Shown here one piece after another: positions 52,519 through 60,951 of a DNA stretch of 64,000 nucleotides. Both the position numbers and the translations under genes were made by a program. Under the pieces are notes generated by a model that was not told where the DNA came from, did not search any database, and saw only the letters and a program-made list of their open reading frames with translations. Within the stretch, counting starts at the first letter, position 1. The number at the start of each line of letters is the position of its first letter. Source of the stretch: Anaerorhabdus sp036636695 (GTDB lineage: Bacteria > Bacillota_I > Bacilli_A > Erysipelotrichales > Erysipelotrichaceae); assembly GCF_036636695.1 (NCBI RefSeq), contig NZ_JAVWNW010000006.1; one strand, given 5' to 3'.

Positions 52519-53154
52519 TTATTTTTTAACCGGATGACGGATAACCGTTTTTAAATTTTCTGGTTTTGTCTTACGTGGATCACCTAAATAAATTTCATGA
52601 TGCTTACGTATTTCAAAATCTTCCACATATCCTGACTCATTTACAAAATCTACAAGTTTTGCGATTGTTGCTGGCTCATCATCATAGGGACCTAAATGTA
52701 GAATTTGAGCGCATAGACCTTCTTCGAATTCAACAAGTCGAACTTTTGAAATATCAAGTTGTGGTTTCTTTTTCAATAAAACTTCTTTTGCTTTTTCTAG
52801 TACTTCTGATGTTACAAAATCCGGTTGGCGTATCATTGAAGTCCAAAGAAAATTGTCCTTATTTAGAAACCCTTCTCCTTTGAATTCCTCATTCTCTGTC
52901 CACCATAATCCTTCTAGTGGCAAAACCACATAATCAAAATATCCTTCCGGTGTGTTACCAGACATCTTTGTCATTTTAATGGCATATGATAATCCATAAA
53001 GTATTTCCAACGCTTCACTATATTCTTTTGATGTATTGGGATTTCCCTTTCCATCCACCATTAAGAATTTCATTTTTGGAATTTGAATAATTTCTGGTTT
53101 TGTCTTTGGTATATAATATTGTTTTTCTAACTTTTTATAATCTACCGCTGTCAT
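52519..53154 (-). CDS. GyrI-like small-molecule-binding protein
   Basis: The 211-residue protein starts after TAGAGGAGGATAAT. It is a stand-alone GyrI-like domain: IIQIPKMKFLMVDGKGNPN, YVVLPLEGLWWTENEE, LCAQILHLGPYDDEPATI and HHEIYLGDPRKTKPENLKTV. Such proteins bind or hydrolyse hydrophobic compounds. It lies between the WYL regulator (11 nt upstream) and DUF3788. Confidence 0.9.
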   Translation of the reverse strand: MTAVDYKKLEKQYYIPKTKPEIIQIPKMKFLMVDGKGNPNTSKEYSEALEILYGLSYAIKMTKMSGNTPEGYFDYVVLPLEGLWWTENEEFKGEGFLNKDNFLWTSMIRQPDFVTSEVLEKAKEVLLKKKPQLDISKVRLVEFEEGLCAQILHLGPYDDEPATIAKLVDFVNESGYVEDFEIRKHHEIYLGDPRKTKPENLKTVIRHPVKK

Positions 53155-53165
53155 ATTATCCTCCT

Positions 53166-54056
53166 CTATTTATAGATTTTATTTAATTTTTCTATTTCTA
53201 TTTTTATAAAATCTCTTACCTCTTTTGGTTCGATTACCTCAATGCCACCACCAAAAGACAAAATATAGCCAAGCAACCATTGATCAACAGGTAGCTTCGT
53301 CTTAACAAGCATATATTCTTCATATTCTTCTATATCATCACGATGAAATTCTTCATAAATTCTTATTCGCTGTCCTTTGCCTGCCTTAAATGTAATTTCC
53401 TTTAAGGCACAGAAAGTATCAGATTCTATCTCCGGTGGAATTAAATTTTCTTCAAATTGTTCATCTAACATAATTGCCTTTTGTATTCGAAATAACTTGA
53501 ATGTTCGATAGTCTTGTTTCAATTCACAATATGCTTGTAGATACCAAGATTTTCCCTTGAATACAAGTCTTGCCGGTTTCACTATACGTTCAGTCAAATT
53601 ACTTACTGCATCATAATAATTTAATTTTATATATCTTTTTGAGAGGATTGCCTCTCTTAAAATATCAAATTTTTGAGTTTCTTCTTTATCCATTCCCCAA
53701 CCACCCAAATCAACTTGAATCCAATCTTTACCACCTTTTTGAAATAAACTCTTTAATTTTAAAATTAAATCATCTACTTGATTTGATGTGACTTGAATGT
53801 TTTCTAAAGCCATGAGAATTTTATCTTGTTCACTTGATGAAAGTAATGTTTTATTTAAAACATAGCCTTCCATAAGTGATATCCCACCACCTTTTCCTTG
53901 TGTTGCATACACTGGAATCCCAGCCAAAGTAAGTGCATCAATGTCTCGATAAATCGTTCTTACGGACACTTCAAAATCTTCTGCTAGATCTTTGGCAGAT
54001 ACTTTTTTTTCATCCATCAATCGATTGATAATCTTAAATAAGCGCTCTGTTGACAT
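53166..54056 (-). CDS. WYL-domain transcriptional regulator (YafY/DeoR type)
   Basis: The 296-residue protein starts after GTGAGGTATAACAT. It has an N-terminal HTH (LFKIINRLMDEKKVSAKDLA, VSVRTIYRDIDALTLAGIPV) and a WYL domain (about 130-215, with LVFKGKSWYLQAYCELKQDYR TFKLFRI spread over it) plus a WCX-like C-terminus. WYL proteins sense nucleotides or ligands. It probably regulates the adjacent GyrI-like and DUF3788 genes. Confidence 0.93.
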   Translation of the reverse strand: MSTERLFKIINRLMDEKKVSAKDLAEDFEVSVRTIYRDIDALTLAGIPVYATQGKGGGISLMEGYVLNKTLLSSSEQDKILMALENIQVTSNQVDDLILKLKSLFQKGGKDWIQVDLGGWGMDKEETQKFDILREAILSKRYIKLNYYDAVSNLTERIVKPARLVFKGKSWYLQAYCELKQDYRTFKLFRIQKAIMLDEQFEENLIPPEIESDTFCALKEITFKAGKGQRIRIYEEFHRDDIEEYEEYMLVKTKLPVDQWLLGYILSFGGGIEVIEPKEVRDFIKIEIEKLNKIYK

Positions 54057-54151
54057 ATGTTATACCTCACTATTAATTATATAGCAGAAAGTTGACATCC
54101 CATGTCAACTTTCTTATGAAAATAATATTATTCTTTTTCATTCAAACAAAA

Positions 54152-54170
54152 AAGCCGAGTTTATCGGCTT
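54152..54170 (-). terminator. Terminator after the DUF5131 gene
   Basis: AAGCCGA pairs with TCGGCTT around GTTTA, followed on the minus strand by TTTTTTG. It overlaps the DUF5131 stop codon. Confidence 0.85.
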
Positions 54171-54879
54171 ATAAATTTGCTTTTCTTGCTTGGCTGTGTT
54201 GAAATTTTCGCGGAATTATATATAATTTTCCGTCCTTTATAAATCGATAACCTGTTTGCTTAAACCAAAATGGAACTCCTTTTTCATGGCATTGTCTACG
54301 TACATCTAATATCCAATCATAGTTACATGGTCTTGCTTCATATCCAGATTCGCCACCACAGACAACCTGTACAATTGTATTATCTAAATATTTTGAAAAA
54401 TCTACTTTTTCTAACATTGGTTCACAAATAATACTTTTCTTCTTAATTGGAAGTTCTTTAAAAATAGGTAAACGCTCATCCGCACGCTTTTGATTTTCAC
54501 AAGTTACCGCAATCCATACATTATCATATCCATCATTCCAATCATTTGGTAAGTGTTCTTTAATTCTTTCTGGACGTTTGGTGATAAAGAAAAATTCGCA
54601 GTCACTTCGTTCTTTCATCATTGCCCATGCTTCATCACGCCACTCATCTGCTTCTTCTACAAAAAAGTCAGATGAAAAACACGTCCAAACCATAGAACCT
54701 GATTTGATTTTATATTCACCTTTTCTAGTCTTTTGAATTGGCGCATTGAATGTACTTGTTTTATGCACATTCTCAGAATCCATTCTCCCATGTCTTGCAT
54801 CACCACGGAACATATAACAATTCAAGCAACCTTCACTTTTTTTATGACAACCATGCCATAGATTCCACATTTTACCCAT
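54169..54879 (-). CDS. DUF5131 (phage Gp37/Gp68-like) protein
   Basis: The 236-residue protein starts after AGAGGATAATCA. It opens with NLWHGCHKKSEGCLNCYMFR, the Cys-rich start of DUF5131, and has SDFFVEEADEWRDEAWAMM, CEFFFITKRPERI and CGGESGYEARPCNYDWILD. This family is found in phages and bacteria and is thought to be radical-SAM-related; the reaction is unknown. It is 3 nt downstream of the fusion acetyltransferase/phosphorylase gene. No other phage gene is near. Confidence 0.87.
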   Translation of the reverse strand: MGKMWNLWHGCHKKSEGCLNCYMFRGDARHGRMDSENVHKTSTFNAPIQKTRKGEYKIKSGSMVWTCFSSDFFVEEADEWRDEAWAMMKERSDCEFFFITKRPERIKEHLPNDWNDGYDNVWIAVTCENQKRADERLPIFKELPIKKKSIICEPMLEKVDFSKYLDNTIVQVVCGGESGYEARPCNYDWILDVRRQCHEKGVPFWFKQTGYRFIKDGKLYIIPRKFQHSQARKANL

Positions 54880-54882
54880 TGA

Positions 54883-56199
54883 TTATCCTCTAAAATTTTC
54901 AGCCATTTCTTTAGACAAATCTTTACATAGATATAGTAAATCTTCTCTTACATCTTTACGATCTTTCCAAGATCTTTGATCCCATTCTTCTTTTGTCAAA
55001 TCATCGCCACCATAAATCAAAGCAATATAATTAACTTTTCTAAATTGAGTTAGTGCTAATAAACCAGCTTGTTCCATCTCAACCATAAGACAATTCTCTT
55101 TACTACGCAGTTGAATTTTATCTTTTGTTTCACGATAAAATGCATCTGTTGTCCAAACTTTTCCCGTTACATACTCGATGTTATTTTTGTCCAAATAATT
55201 TTGTGTAAATGTTAGAATTTCTTCATTCGCATAAACCTCACGGCTTGGTTTCATATAGTGATAGGATAAACCATCATCTCTTACAGCTGCATTAATGACT
55301 ACAATTTTCCCTACCGTAATATCAGGATGCAATGATCCAGCACCACCACAGAAAGTAATTTGTTTTGAGCCTAGTGCGATACATTCTTCAACTTCGCCAC
55401 CGCAACCTGCACCACCAACATATCCTTTTACAACAAGACAATCTTCAGTGATGAATTTATAGAGATAGACTTTATTTTCTCCTTCTATCACTTCATATAA
55501 TTCCAGTTTTCCTTCATCCACTAATCGATCGATTACCTCATGAAAAAAGCATACAACTAGTCTTTCTGGAAACGGTTTATATTTATCTACTAGGATTGAA
55601 GGATTTATAAATGCTACTTCATTTTCATCAAATTCAAGAATTGGAAATTCTTTTTTAATACCATTTATCTTTTGAAATTTTTCTTTTGTCAAAATGTATT
55701 GATGACAATTAAATTGTTTATTTAATGCTTCCGCATTATATATTGAATCACACGTATATTCGTATCCTGTTTTAAGAATTACATTCTTTGAGCGATTATT
55801 TTCTAGAAAGTGTTCCACCCATAACATATCAATGCCAACATCATTAAAAAGATATTCATGAAGTCGACTCACTGCCTCTGTCATAATTCCTTGACCCCAG
55901 TAATCTTTATTCAAACAATACCCTAGCATTCTTTGATCTAGTTCCTTGTATGCATCTAGTTTTTTGTTATGCGACGCAATTGAACCAATTGCTTTATTGT
56001 TTGATTTATAAACAACTGCATATTCTTGATTGCTTTCAATAAATTGTTGAAGAATTTGTTTAGATTCTTCAATAGATTTATGGGGTGGCCAACCTGCGAA
56101 TTCACCTAAACCCTCCATGGATGCATATTCAAAAAAATCATCGATGTCAGATTCTTTCCATGGCCTCAACCATAACCTTTCGGTTTCAAGTGTTTTCAT
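54883..56199 (-). CDS. Fusion: GNAT acetyltransferase plus nucleoside phosphorylase
   Basis: The 438-residue protein starts after AGGGGGAACAAG. Residues about 1-175 are a RimJ/RimL-type GNAT (LETERLWLRPWKESDIDDFF, MLGYCLNKDYWGQGIMTEAV, NNRSKNVILKTGYEY). Residues about 185-438 are a purine/uridine phosphorylase-type domain (LGSKQITFCGGAGSLHPDI, NCLMVEMEQAGLLALTQF, a MEME-type ribose-binding motif). I know no standard protein combining them, but the frame is continuous and both domains look complete. Possible roles: nucleoside salvage with an acetylation step, or a sequencing join; the shared operon with DUF5131 supports a real gene. Confidence 0.83.
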   Translation of the reverse strand: MKTLETERLWLRPWKESDIDDFFEYASMEGLGEFAGWPPHKSIEESKQILQQFIESNQEYAVVYKSNNKAIGSIASHNKKLDAYKELDQRMLGYCLNKDYWGQGIMTEAVSRLHEYLFNDVGIDMLWVEHFLENNRSKNVILKTGYEYTCDSIYNAEALNKQFNCHQYILTKEKFQKINGIKKEFPILEFDENEVAFINPSILVDKYKPFPERLVVCFFHEVIDRLVDEGKLELYEVIEGENKVYLYKFITEDCLVVKGYVGGAGCGGEVEECIALGSKQITFCGGAGSLHPDITVGKIVVINAAVRDDGLSYHYMKPSREVYANEEILTFTQNYLDKNNIEYVTGKVWTTDAFYRETKDKIQLRSKENCLMVEMEQAGLLALTQFRKVNYIALIYGGDDLTKEEWDQRSWKDRKDVREDLLYLCKDLSKEMAENFRG

Positions 56200-56224
56200 C
56201 TTGTTCCCCCTGTTTTCTTTATAA

Positions 56225-56971
56225 CTATTTTATTTTTAATTTTTGATAATTACTTATATCATCTTTATTTGTACTACTTCTTGGAAAGAAAATATAGTAT
56301 TCTCCATTTTCTTTATAAATATCCCCTCGATTTAAGTCGTTCTTATTTTCATGAACTTTTGATAAATTTATTTCTACACAGTAATTTGGATTATTAAGAT
56401 ATTCTTTTCTTCTTTGTTCACTCCAGCTGTTACTTGGACTTTGAGCATTATGTGTGATGTAGTATCTACCTTCCCAGTATAAAACATCACCATCTTTTAA
56501 GTCGATACCATCCCAACTATTACCTTTACCAAAAACTGCTGTAACAAAATCTTTATCAATAACAGTTGAAACAAATTTATTATCAATTGTAAATCCACTC
56601 GTTGTATTTTCTACACCAGGGTTCTCTGGAACATCCGTTGGACTTCCACCCGTGGTATCCCCATGTTTGGTACAACTTACTTTAGTACCTTTAATTGTGA
56701 TATTTTGATTCCCATCTGGACAAACTTTACCACCTGTATAATAACCATTGTTATTTTGTGCTAATTCATCCAAGGTTGTAATTACTGTATCCTCATCTTG
56801 TGCTTTTGAAATAATTATAGCTCGTTCTACCAGTTTCCGATTTGATTCACATGTTCGTGCTTTTGATTCTTCAATGTATCCTGTGATTTGTGGTACTAAT
56901 AATAAAGCCAATACTGCTAATACTGCTATTACCACAATCAACTCAATGAGTGTAAACCCTCTCCTTCTCAT
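56225..56971 (-). CDS. Orphan type IV prepilin-like protein
   Basis: The 248-residue protein starts after AGTAGGAGGGACTAA. Its N-terminus is a class III prepilin signal: MRRRGFTLIELIVVIAVLAV, with cleavage expected after Gly5 and Phe6 methylated, Glu10-position equivalent conserved, followed by a hydrophobic helix. The C-terminal part is Gly/Asn/Asp-rich, with Cys pairs (ARTCESN, GKVCPDG and KVSCTKHG). No peptidase, ATPase or platform gene is in the window. It may be a ComG-like or pseudopilin, or part of a dispersed system. Confidence 0.85.
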   Translation of the reverse strand: MRRRGFTLIELIVVIAVLAVLALLLVPQITGYIEESKARTCESNRKLVERAIIISKAQDEDTVITTLDELAQNNNGYYTGGKVCPDGNQNITIKGTKVSCTKHGDTTGGSPTDVPENPGVENTTSGFTIDNKFVSTVIDKDFVTAVFGKGNSWDGIDLKDGDVLYWEGRYYITHNAQSPSNSWSEQRRKEYLNNPNYCVEINLSKVHENKNDLNRGDIYKENGEYYIFFPRSSTNKDDISNYQKLKIK

Positions 56972-57153
56972 TTAGTCCCTCCTACTTGGTCTATTGTCTA
57001 TTCTAGAATAAGTTTATTTAATGAATTCTTCAATTATTACTATCTTATTCTTATTGCTTTTTTATAAATGTGTCCAATACTTAATCATATTGGAATTTTA
57101 TTTAAGTTATTAATCTAGTTAATAATTTACCCAGTATTAAAAGTCTATTCATA

Positions 57154-57182
57154 AATAAAACCTGATTTATCAGGCTTTATTT
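57154..57182 (-). terminator. Terminator of metG
   Basis: CCTGAT pairs with ATCAGG around TT, extended by an A/T-rich outer stem, with TTTTATTTAT after it on the minus strand. It overlaps the metG stop codon. Confidence 0.82.
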
Positions 57183-59099
57183 AACTTGCGTTCCAATTGG
57201 TAAGTCTTGAATACTTAATACTTCTATTTGTTTATCAGTTGCCCCTGCAAGAATCATACCTTGTGATTCCACTCCACGTAGATTAGCTGGTTTTAAATTA
57301 ATAATGACACACACTTTTTTACCTACCATATCTTCTGGTTTATAGCTCGTCGCAATTCCGGAAACGATTTGTCTTACTTCGCCTCCAATATCAATTTGAG
57401 AAACAAGAAGTTTATCTGCTTTTGGATGTTTTTCACATGATATTACTTGTCCTACAACCATTTCAACTTTCGCAAAATCTTCAATTGTAATTTCTGGCAG
57501 TTTAGACACCTTAACTTGTGGTTTTACTGTCTCAGCTTCAATTTTTTCTAACATTTCTTTTTCATCTAAGCGAGCAAATAAAATTTCTGGTTTGTCGGTT
57601 ACATGAATACCTTGTTCAAGATTCCCAAATTCAAGAATTGAGTCATAGTCTTTTTGATTAGTATTCAATTGATTTAAAATCTTTTCTGATGTTTCAGGTA
57701 AGAACGGTTTAATTAATACTGCCGCAATACGAATGCTTTCTAATAAATTATAAAGCACTGTTTTTAAACGTTCATGTTGAGCTTCGTCTTTGCCTAAAGT
57801 CCATGGTGTCGTTTCATCAATATATTTGTTACTTCTTCTTAATAATGTAATGATTTCATCAATTGCATCTGCAACTTTTAATTCATCCATTTTCTTATTA
57901 ACTTTGCTTACTGTTTCTTTTGCGACTTGAATTAATTCATCATCAAATTCACCTTTACAGTTTGTATTCTCAACTAGACCGCCAAAATACTTATTGCTCA
58001 TCGTAATTGTACGATTGACAAGATTTCCAAAAATATTCGCAAGATCTGAGTTAATGCGTTCAATCATTAGTTCGTAAGTAATCGTTCCATCTTGTGCAAA
58101 TGGCATTTCATGCAACATGATATAACGCACTGCATCAACACCAAAGTAACGACATAAATCATCCGCATAAATTACATTTCCTTTTGATTTACTCATCTTA
58201 CCTTCACCTACAAGTAACCAAGGATGACCAAATACTTGTTTCGGCAATTCAATATCTAATGCCATCAACATAATTGGCCAATAAATTGTATGGAAACGTA
58301 AAATATCTTTACCAATTAAATGTACATCTGCCGGCCAATACTTTTTGAATAGCTCATCATGATTACCATCTAAATCAAACCCTAATCCAGTAATATAGTT
58401 TGTAAGTGCATCAATCCAAACATAAACAACATGTTTAGGATCGAAATCTACCGGAATTCCCCATTTAAATGATGTACGAGAAACACACAAATCTTGTAAT
58501 CCTGGTTTGATAAAATTGTTTACCATTTCATTTTTACGTGATTCTGGTTGAATAAAGCTAGGATGATCTTCAATATGCTTCATTAAACGATCAGCGTATT
58601 TACTCATTTTAAAGAAATATGCTTCTTCTTTTGCAATTTCTACATCACGACCACAATCAGGGCATTTACCATCAACCAGTTGTGATTCTGTAAAGAAAGC
58701 TTCACATTGCTTGCAATACAATCCCTCATATTCTGATTTATAGATATCACCTTGTTCATAGAGTTTCTTAAAAATCTTTTGAACTTGTTTTTCATGATAA
58801 GGATCAGTTGTACGCATGAACTTATCATAAGATACATTCATCGTATCAAATTGTCCTTTAATGATATCCGCAATTTCATCCACAAATTGTTGAGGAGATT
58901 TGTTTGCAGCTTTTGCCTTATCTTCAATTTTTTGACCATGTTCATCTGTCCCTGTTTGGAAACGAACATCATAACCAACCATTCTTTTATAACGGGCAAT
59001 CGCATCTGCCAATACAATTTCATACACGTTACCAATATGCGGTTTACCTGAAGTATACGCAATTGCAGTCGTTATATAATACTTTCCTTTATTTTCCAT
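57177..59099 (-). CDS. metG: Methionyl-tRNA synthetase
   Basis: The 640-residue enzyme starts after TTTAGGAGGAATGAAAC. It has the HIGH-type motif in TSGKPHIGNVYE, a zinc knuckle with two CxxC pairs (YCKQCEAFF and GKCPDCGRD), KMSKSKGNVIY, and a C-terminal EMAP-II-like tRNA-binding domain (about 540-640: VEMVVGQVISCEKHPKADKL). It charges tRNA-Met. Expression is controlled by the upstream T-box. Confidence 0.98.
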   Translation of the reverse strand: MENKGKYYITTAIAYTSGKPHIGNVYEIVLADAIARYKRMVGYDVRFQTGTDEHGQKIEDKAKAANKSPQQFVDEIADIIKGQFDTMNVSYDKFMRTTDPYHEKQVQKIFKKLYEQGDIYKSEYEGLYCKQCEAFFTESQLVDGKCPDCGRDVEIAKEEAYFFKMSKYADRLMKHIEDHPSFIQPESRKNEMVNNFIKPGLQDLCVSRTSFKWGIPVDFDPKHVVYVWIDALTNYITGLGFDLDGNHDELFKKYWPADVHLIGKDILRFHTIYWPIMLMALDIELPKQVFGHPWLLVGEGKMSKSKGNVIYADDLCRYFGVDAVRYIMLHEMPFAQDGTITYELMIERINSDLANIFGNLVNRTITMSNKYFGGLVENTNCKGEFDDELIQVAKETVSKVNKKMDELKVADAIDEIITLLRRSNKYIDETTPWTLGKDEAQHERLKTVLYNLLESIRIAAVLIKPFLPETSEKILNQLNTNQKDYDSILEFGNLEQGIHVTDKPEILFARLDEKEMLEKIEAETVKPQVKVSKLPEITIEDFAKVEMVVGQVISCEKHPKADKLLVSQIDIGGEVRQIVSGIATSYKPEDMVGKKVCVIINLKPANLRGVESQGMILAGATDKQIEVLSIQDLPIGTQVK

Positions 59100-59120
59100 G
59101 TTTCATTCCTCCTAAAATAT

Positions 59121-59336
59121 AAAAACGCCCTCACAAAGGACGTTATTAGCGCGGTACCACCTTATTTTATACAATTTCTTGTATACACTCAAACTTCTTA
59201 ACGCGAAGACTCGTTTTATCTTACCTATCAGATAAACAGCTCCAAGACCATCTTCATCATTACCTTCACACATATTTCCACCAAGCATATGTTCTCTATT
59301 TTTCCGGCAATTACTACTCTTCTCTTCTTTGCTTGT
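59121..59336 (-). ncRNA. T-box leader of metG
   Basis: On the minus strand AAGGTGGTACCGCG (59163-59150), the canonical T-box sequence that pairs with uncharged tRNA, is followed by a terminator hairpin AACGTCCT-TTGTG-AGGGCGTT with a T run (59146-59121). The region before it can form the stem I and other T-box helices; candidate Met specifier ATG codons occur near 59255-59265. Transcription should start near 59336. Confidence 0.93.
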
Positions 59337-59342
59337 ACCGTT

Positions 59343-59371
59343 ATTATATATAGGAAATCATTTGATGTAAA
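59343..59371 (-). promoter_or_regulatory. metG promoter
   Basis: TTTACA (59366-59371) and TATAAT (59343-59348) are separated by 17 nt on the minus strand, placing the start site at about 59336. The -35 box lies just upstream of the end of the GGDEF gene at 59375. Confidence 0.75.
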
Positions 59372-59374
59372 GAA

Positions 59375-60949
59375 TTATTGTCCTTTGACATCTTCAACAA
59401 AACGCATCCATGTATTACGACCTTGTCTTTTGGATTCATACAATGCTTTGTCTGCACGATCAATTAGACTTGTTATATCAAAATGCTGGTCTATTTTTTG
59501 ATTATCATAGCCAATTGAGATTGTAATTTTCTTTTCAACTGGACTATATTCATGTACTAATCCTTTTTCGGCTAATTCTGTTTGAATTTTTTTAATAAAT
59601 GTTTCTATCTCCTCATCATACATGTTTGTACATATAGCTACAAATTCATCCCCACCATATCTACAAATAAGAATATTATCTTGACTATTTTTTAATAAAA
59701 CTTTGCTGACATCACGCAGAATTTCATCACCTTTCATGTGTCCATAATTATCATTAAACTCTTTGAAATGGTCCAAATCAATCATTACATAACCAATTCT
59801 GTTTATCGTGTTATTGTGTTCTAATTTACTTATAAATTTATCATGATAACTTCGATTATAAATCTCTGTTAAATCATCAATGTTTGCTAACTTTCTTAAA
59901 CTATAATTCTTTTCTTTTTCAATAGCACTCTTTTCATTTAGTTCATAAACTAAAATTTCATTTTTCAAATTTGTAGATGTTACTTTATTATCTGTTTTTA
60001 ATTTTGATTTAATTAATTCGTAAAATTCTTTATACGGATTTTCTTCTAATTTAACATTAAAATATTCTTGATAATCTATCCTCAGTTGAATGACTTTTAT
60101 ATTTTGATTAAATTTAGATTTTAAAAGTTCTTCATTTAATATTTCCAAGCATTGTGTAGATAAATCTTTGTCTCTAAATTTAATTAATAATTCTGCCATA
60201 TACGTTATACTATCAAATAAAAATAATTTATCTTTTGGATATTGCCTTATTTCATTAATAAATTGTTTACTATCTTCTACAAAAGGTAAATCTTCCATTG
60301 CTTTAATAATGCAATGTAATACTTCAACATCAAAGTCATATCTAGATTCATTTATACTATCCATTTCTTTCATGTATATTTTTACTTGAGACAATTTTCG
60401 CTTTTCACAGAAATATAAAATGTTTTCACGATAACATTGCTTTGCGATTAAACGTCCTCTCACACTACTTGTTTTTTTAACTTCTTTCAATGCTCTTTTC
60501 AAGTAACTATTCGTTTTGTTTTGATCTCCCAAACTTTTATAAATTAAACCCAGCTGCAAGTAGGCAAATGATAATCCTTCCTCATAGTTATTCTTCTCAG
60601 CTAATTCTATTGTATCTAAGAACTCCTTTGCAGCAGCATATTCATTACTGATATTTTTATAGTATATTCCTCTTATAATATGTATGTCTGCAAGTAATTC
60701 TACTTCACTTGTATCAAGTAACTCTTCAGCTCGCTGAAGAGTATAATTTACTACTTCACCTTTTTGCGTATAAATATAATAGTATGCCAAATACGTAAAT
60801 CCATATGCTTTGCCGTAGTCATAATTAATCATATTTGAAATTCTTAATAATTCTTCAGCAGCATCTTTTGTTTTTGTAATATCATTTAAAAAATAACTAT
60901 CGATTTGTTGAATTTGATATTCTATAACTTTTTGATATTTTCCCATCAT
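59375..60949 (-). CDS. TPR-GGDEF protein (downstream paralogue)
   Basis: The 524-residue cytoplasmic protein has TPR-like helices over about 1-340 (YDYGKAYGFTYLAYYYIYTQ, AYLQLGLIYKSLGDQNKTNS) and a C-terminal GGDEF domain (about 350-520) with an intact RYGGDEFVAI active site and ANIDDLTEIYNRSYHDKFIS at its start. It should make cyclic di-GMP. The RxxD inhibitory site before the motif is not visible. It starts 2 nt after the end of its paralogue at 60952, so both are on one transcript. TPRs probably bind another protein or peptide. Confidence 0.9.
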   Translation of the reverse strand: MMGKYQKVIEYQIQQIDSYFLNDITKTKDAAEELLRISNMINYDYGKAYGFTYLAYYYIYTQKGEVVNYTLQRAEELLDTSEVELLADIHIIRGIYYKNISNEYAAAKEFLDTIELAEKNNYEEGLSFAYLQLGLIYKSLGDQNKTNSYLKRALKEVKKTSSVRGRLIAKQCYRENILYFCEKRKLSQVKIYMKEMDSINESRYDFDVEVLHCIIKAMEDLPFVEDSKQFINEIRQYPKDKLFLFDSITYMAELLIKFRDKDLSTQCLEILNEELLKSKFNQNIKVIQLRIDYQEYFNVKLEENPYKEFYELIKSKLKTDNKVTSTNLKNEILVYELNEKSAIEKEKNYSLRKLANIDDLTEIYNRSYHDKFISKLEHNNTINRIGYVMIDLDHFKEFNDNYGHMKGDEILRDVSKVLLKNSQDNILICRYGGDEFVAICTNMYDEEIETFIKKIQTELAEKGLVHEYSPVEKKITISIGYDNQKIDQHFDITSLIDRADKALYESKRQGRNTWMRFVEDVKGQ

Positions 60950-60951
60950 AT

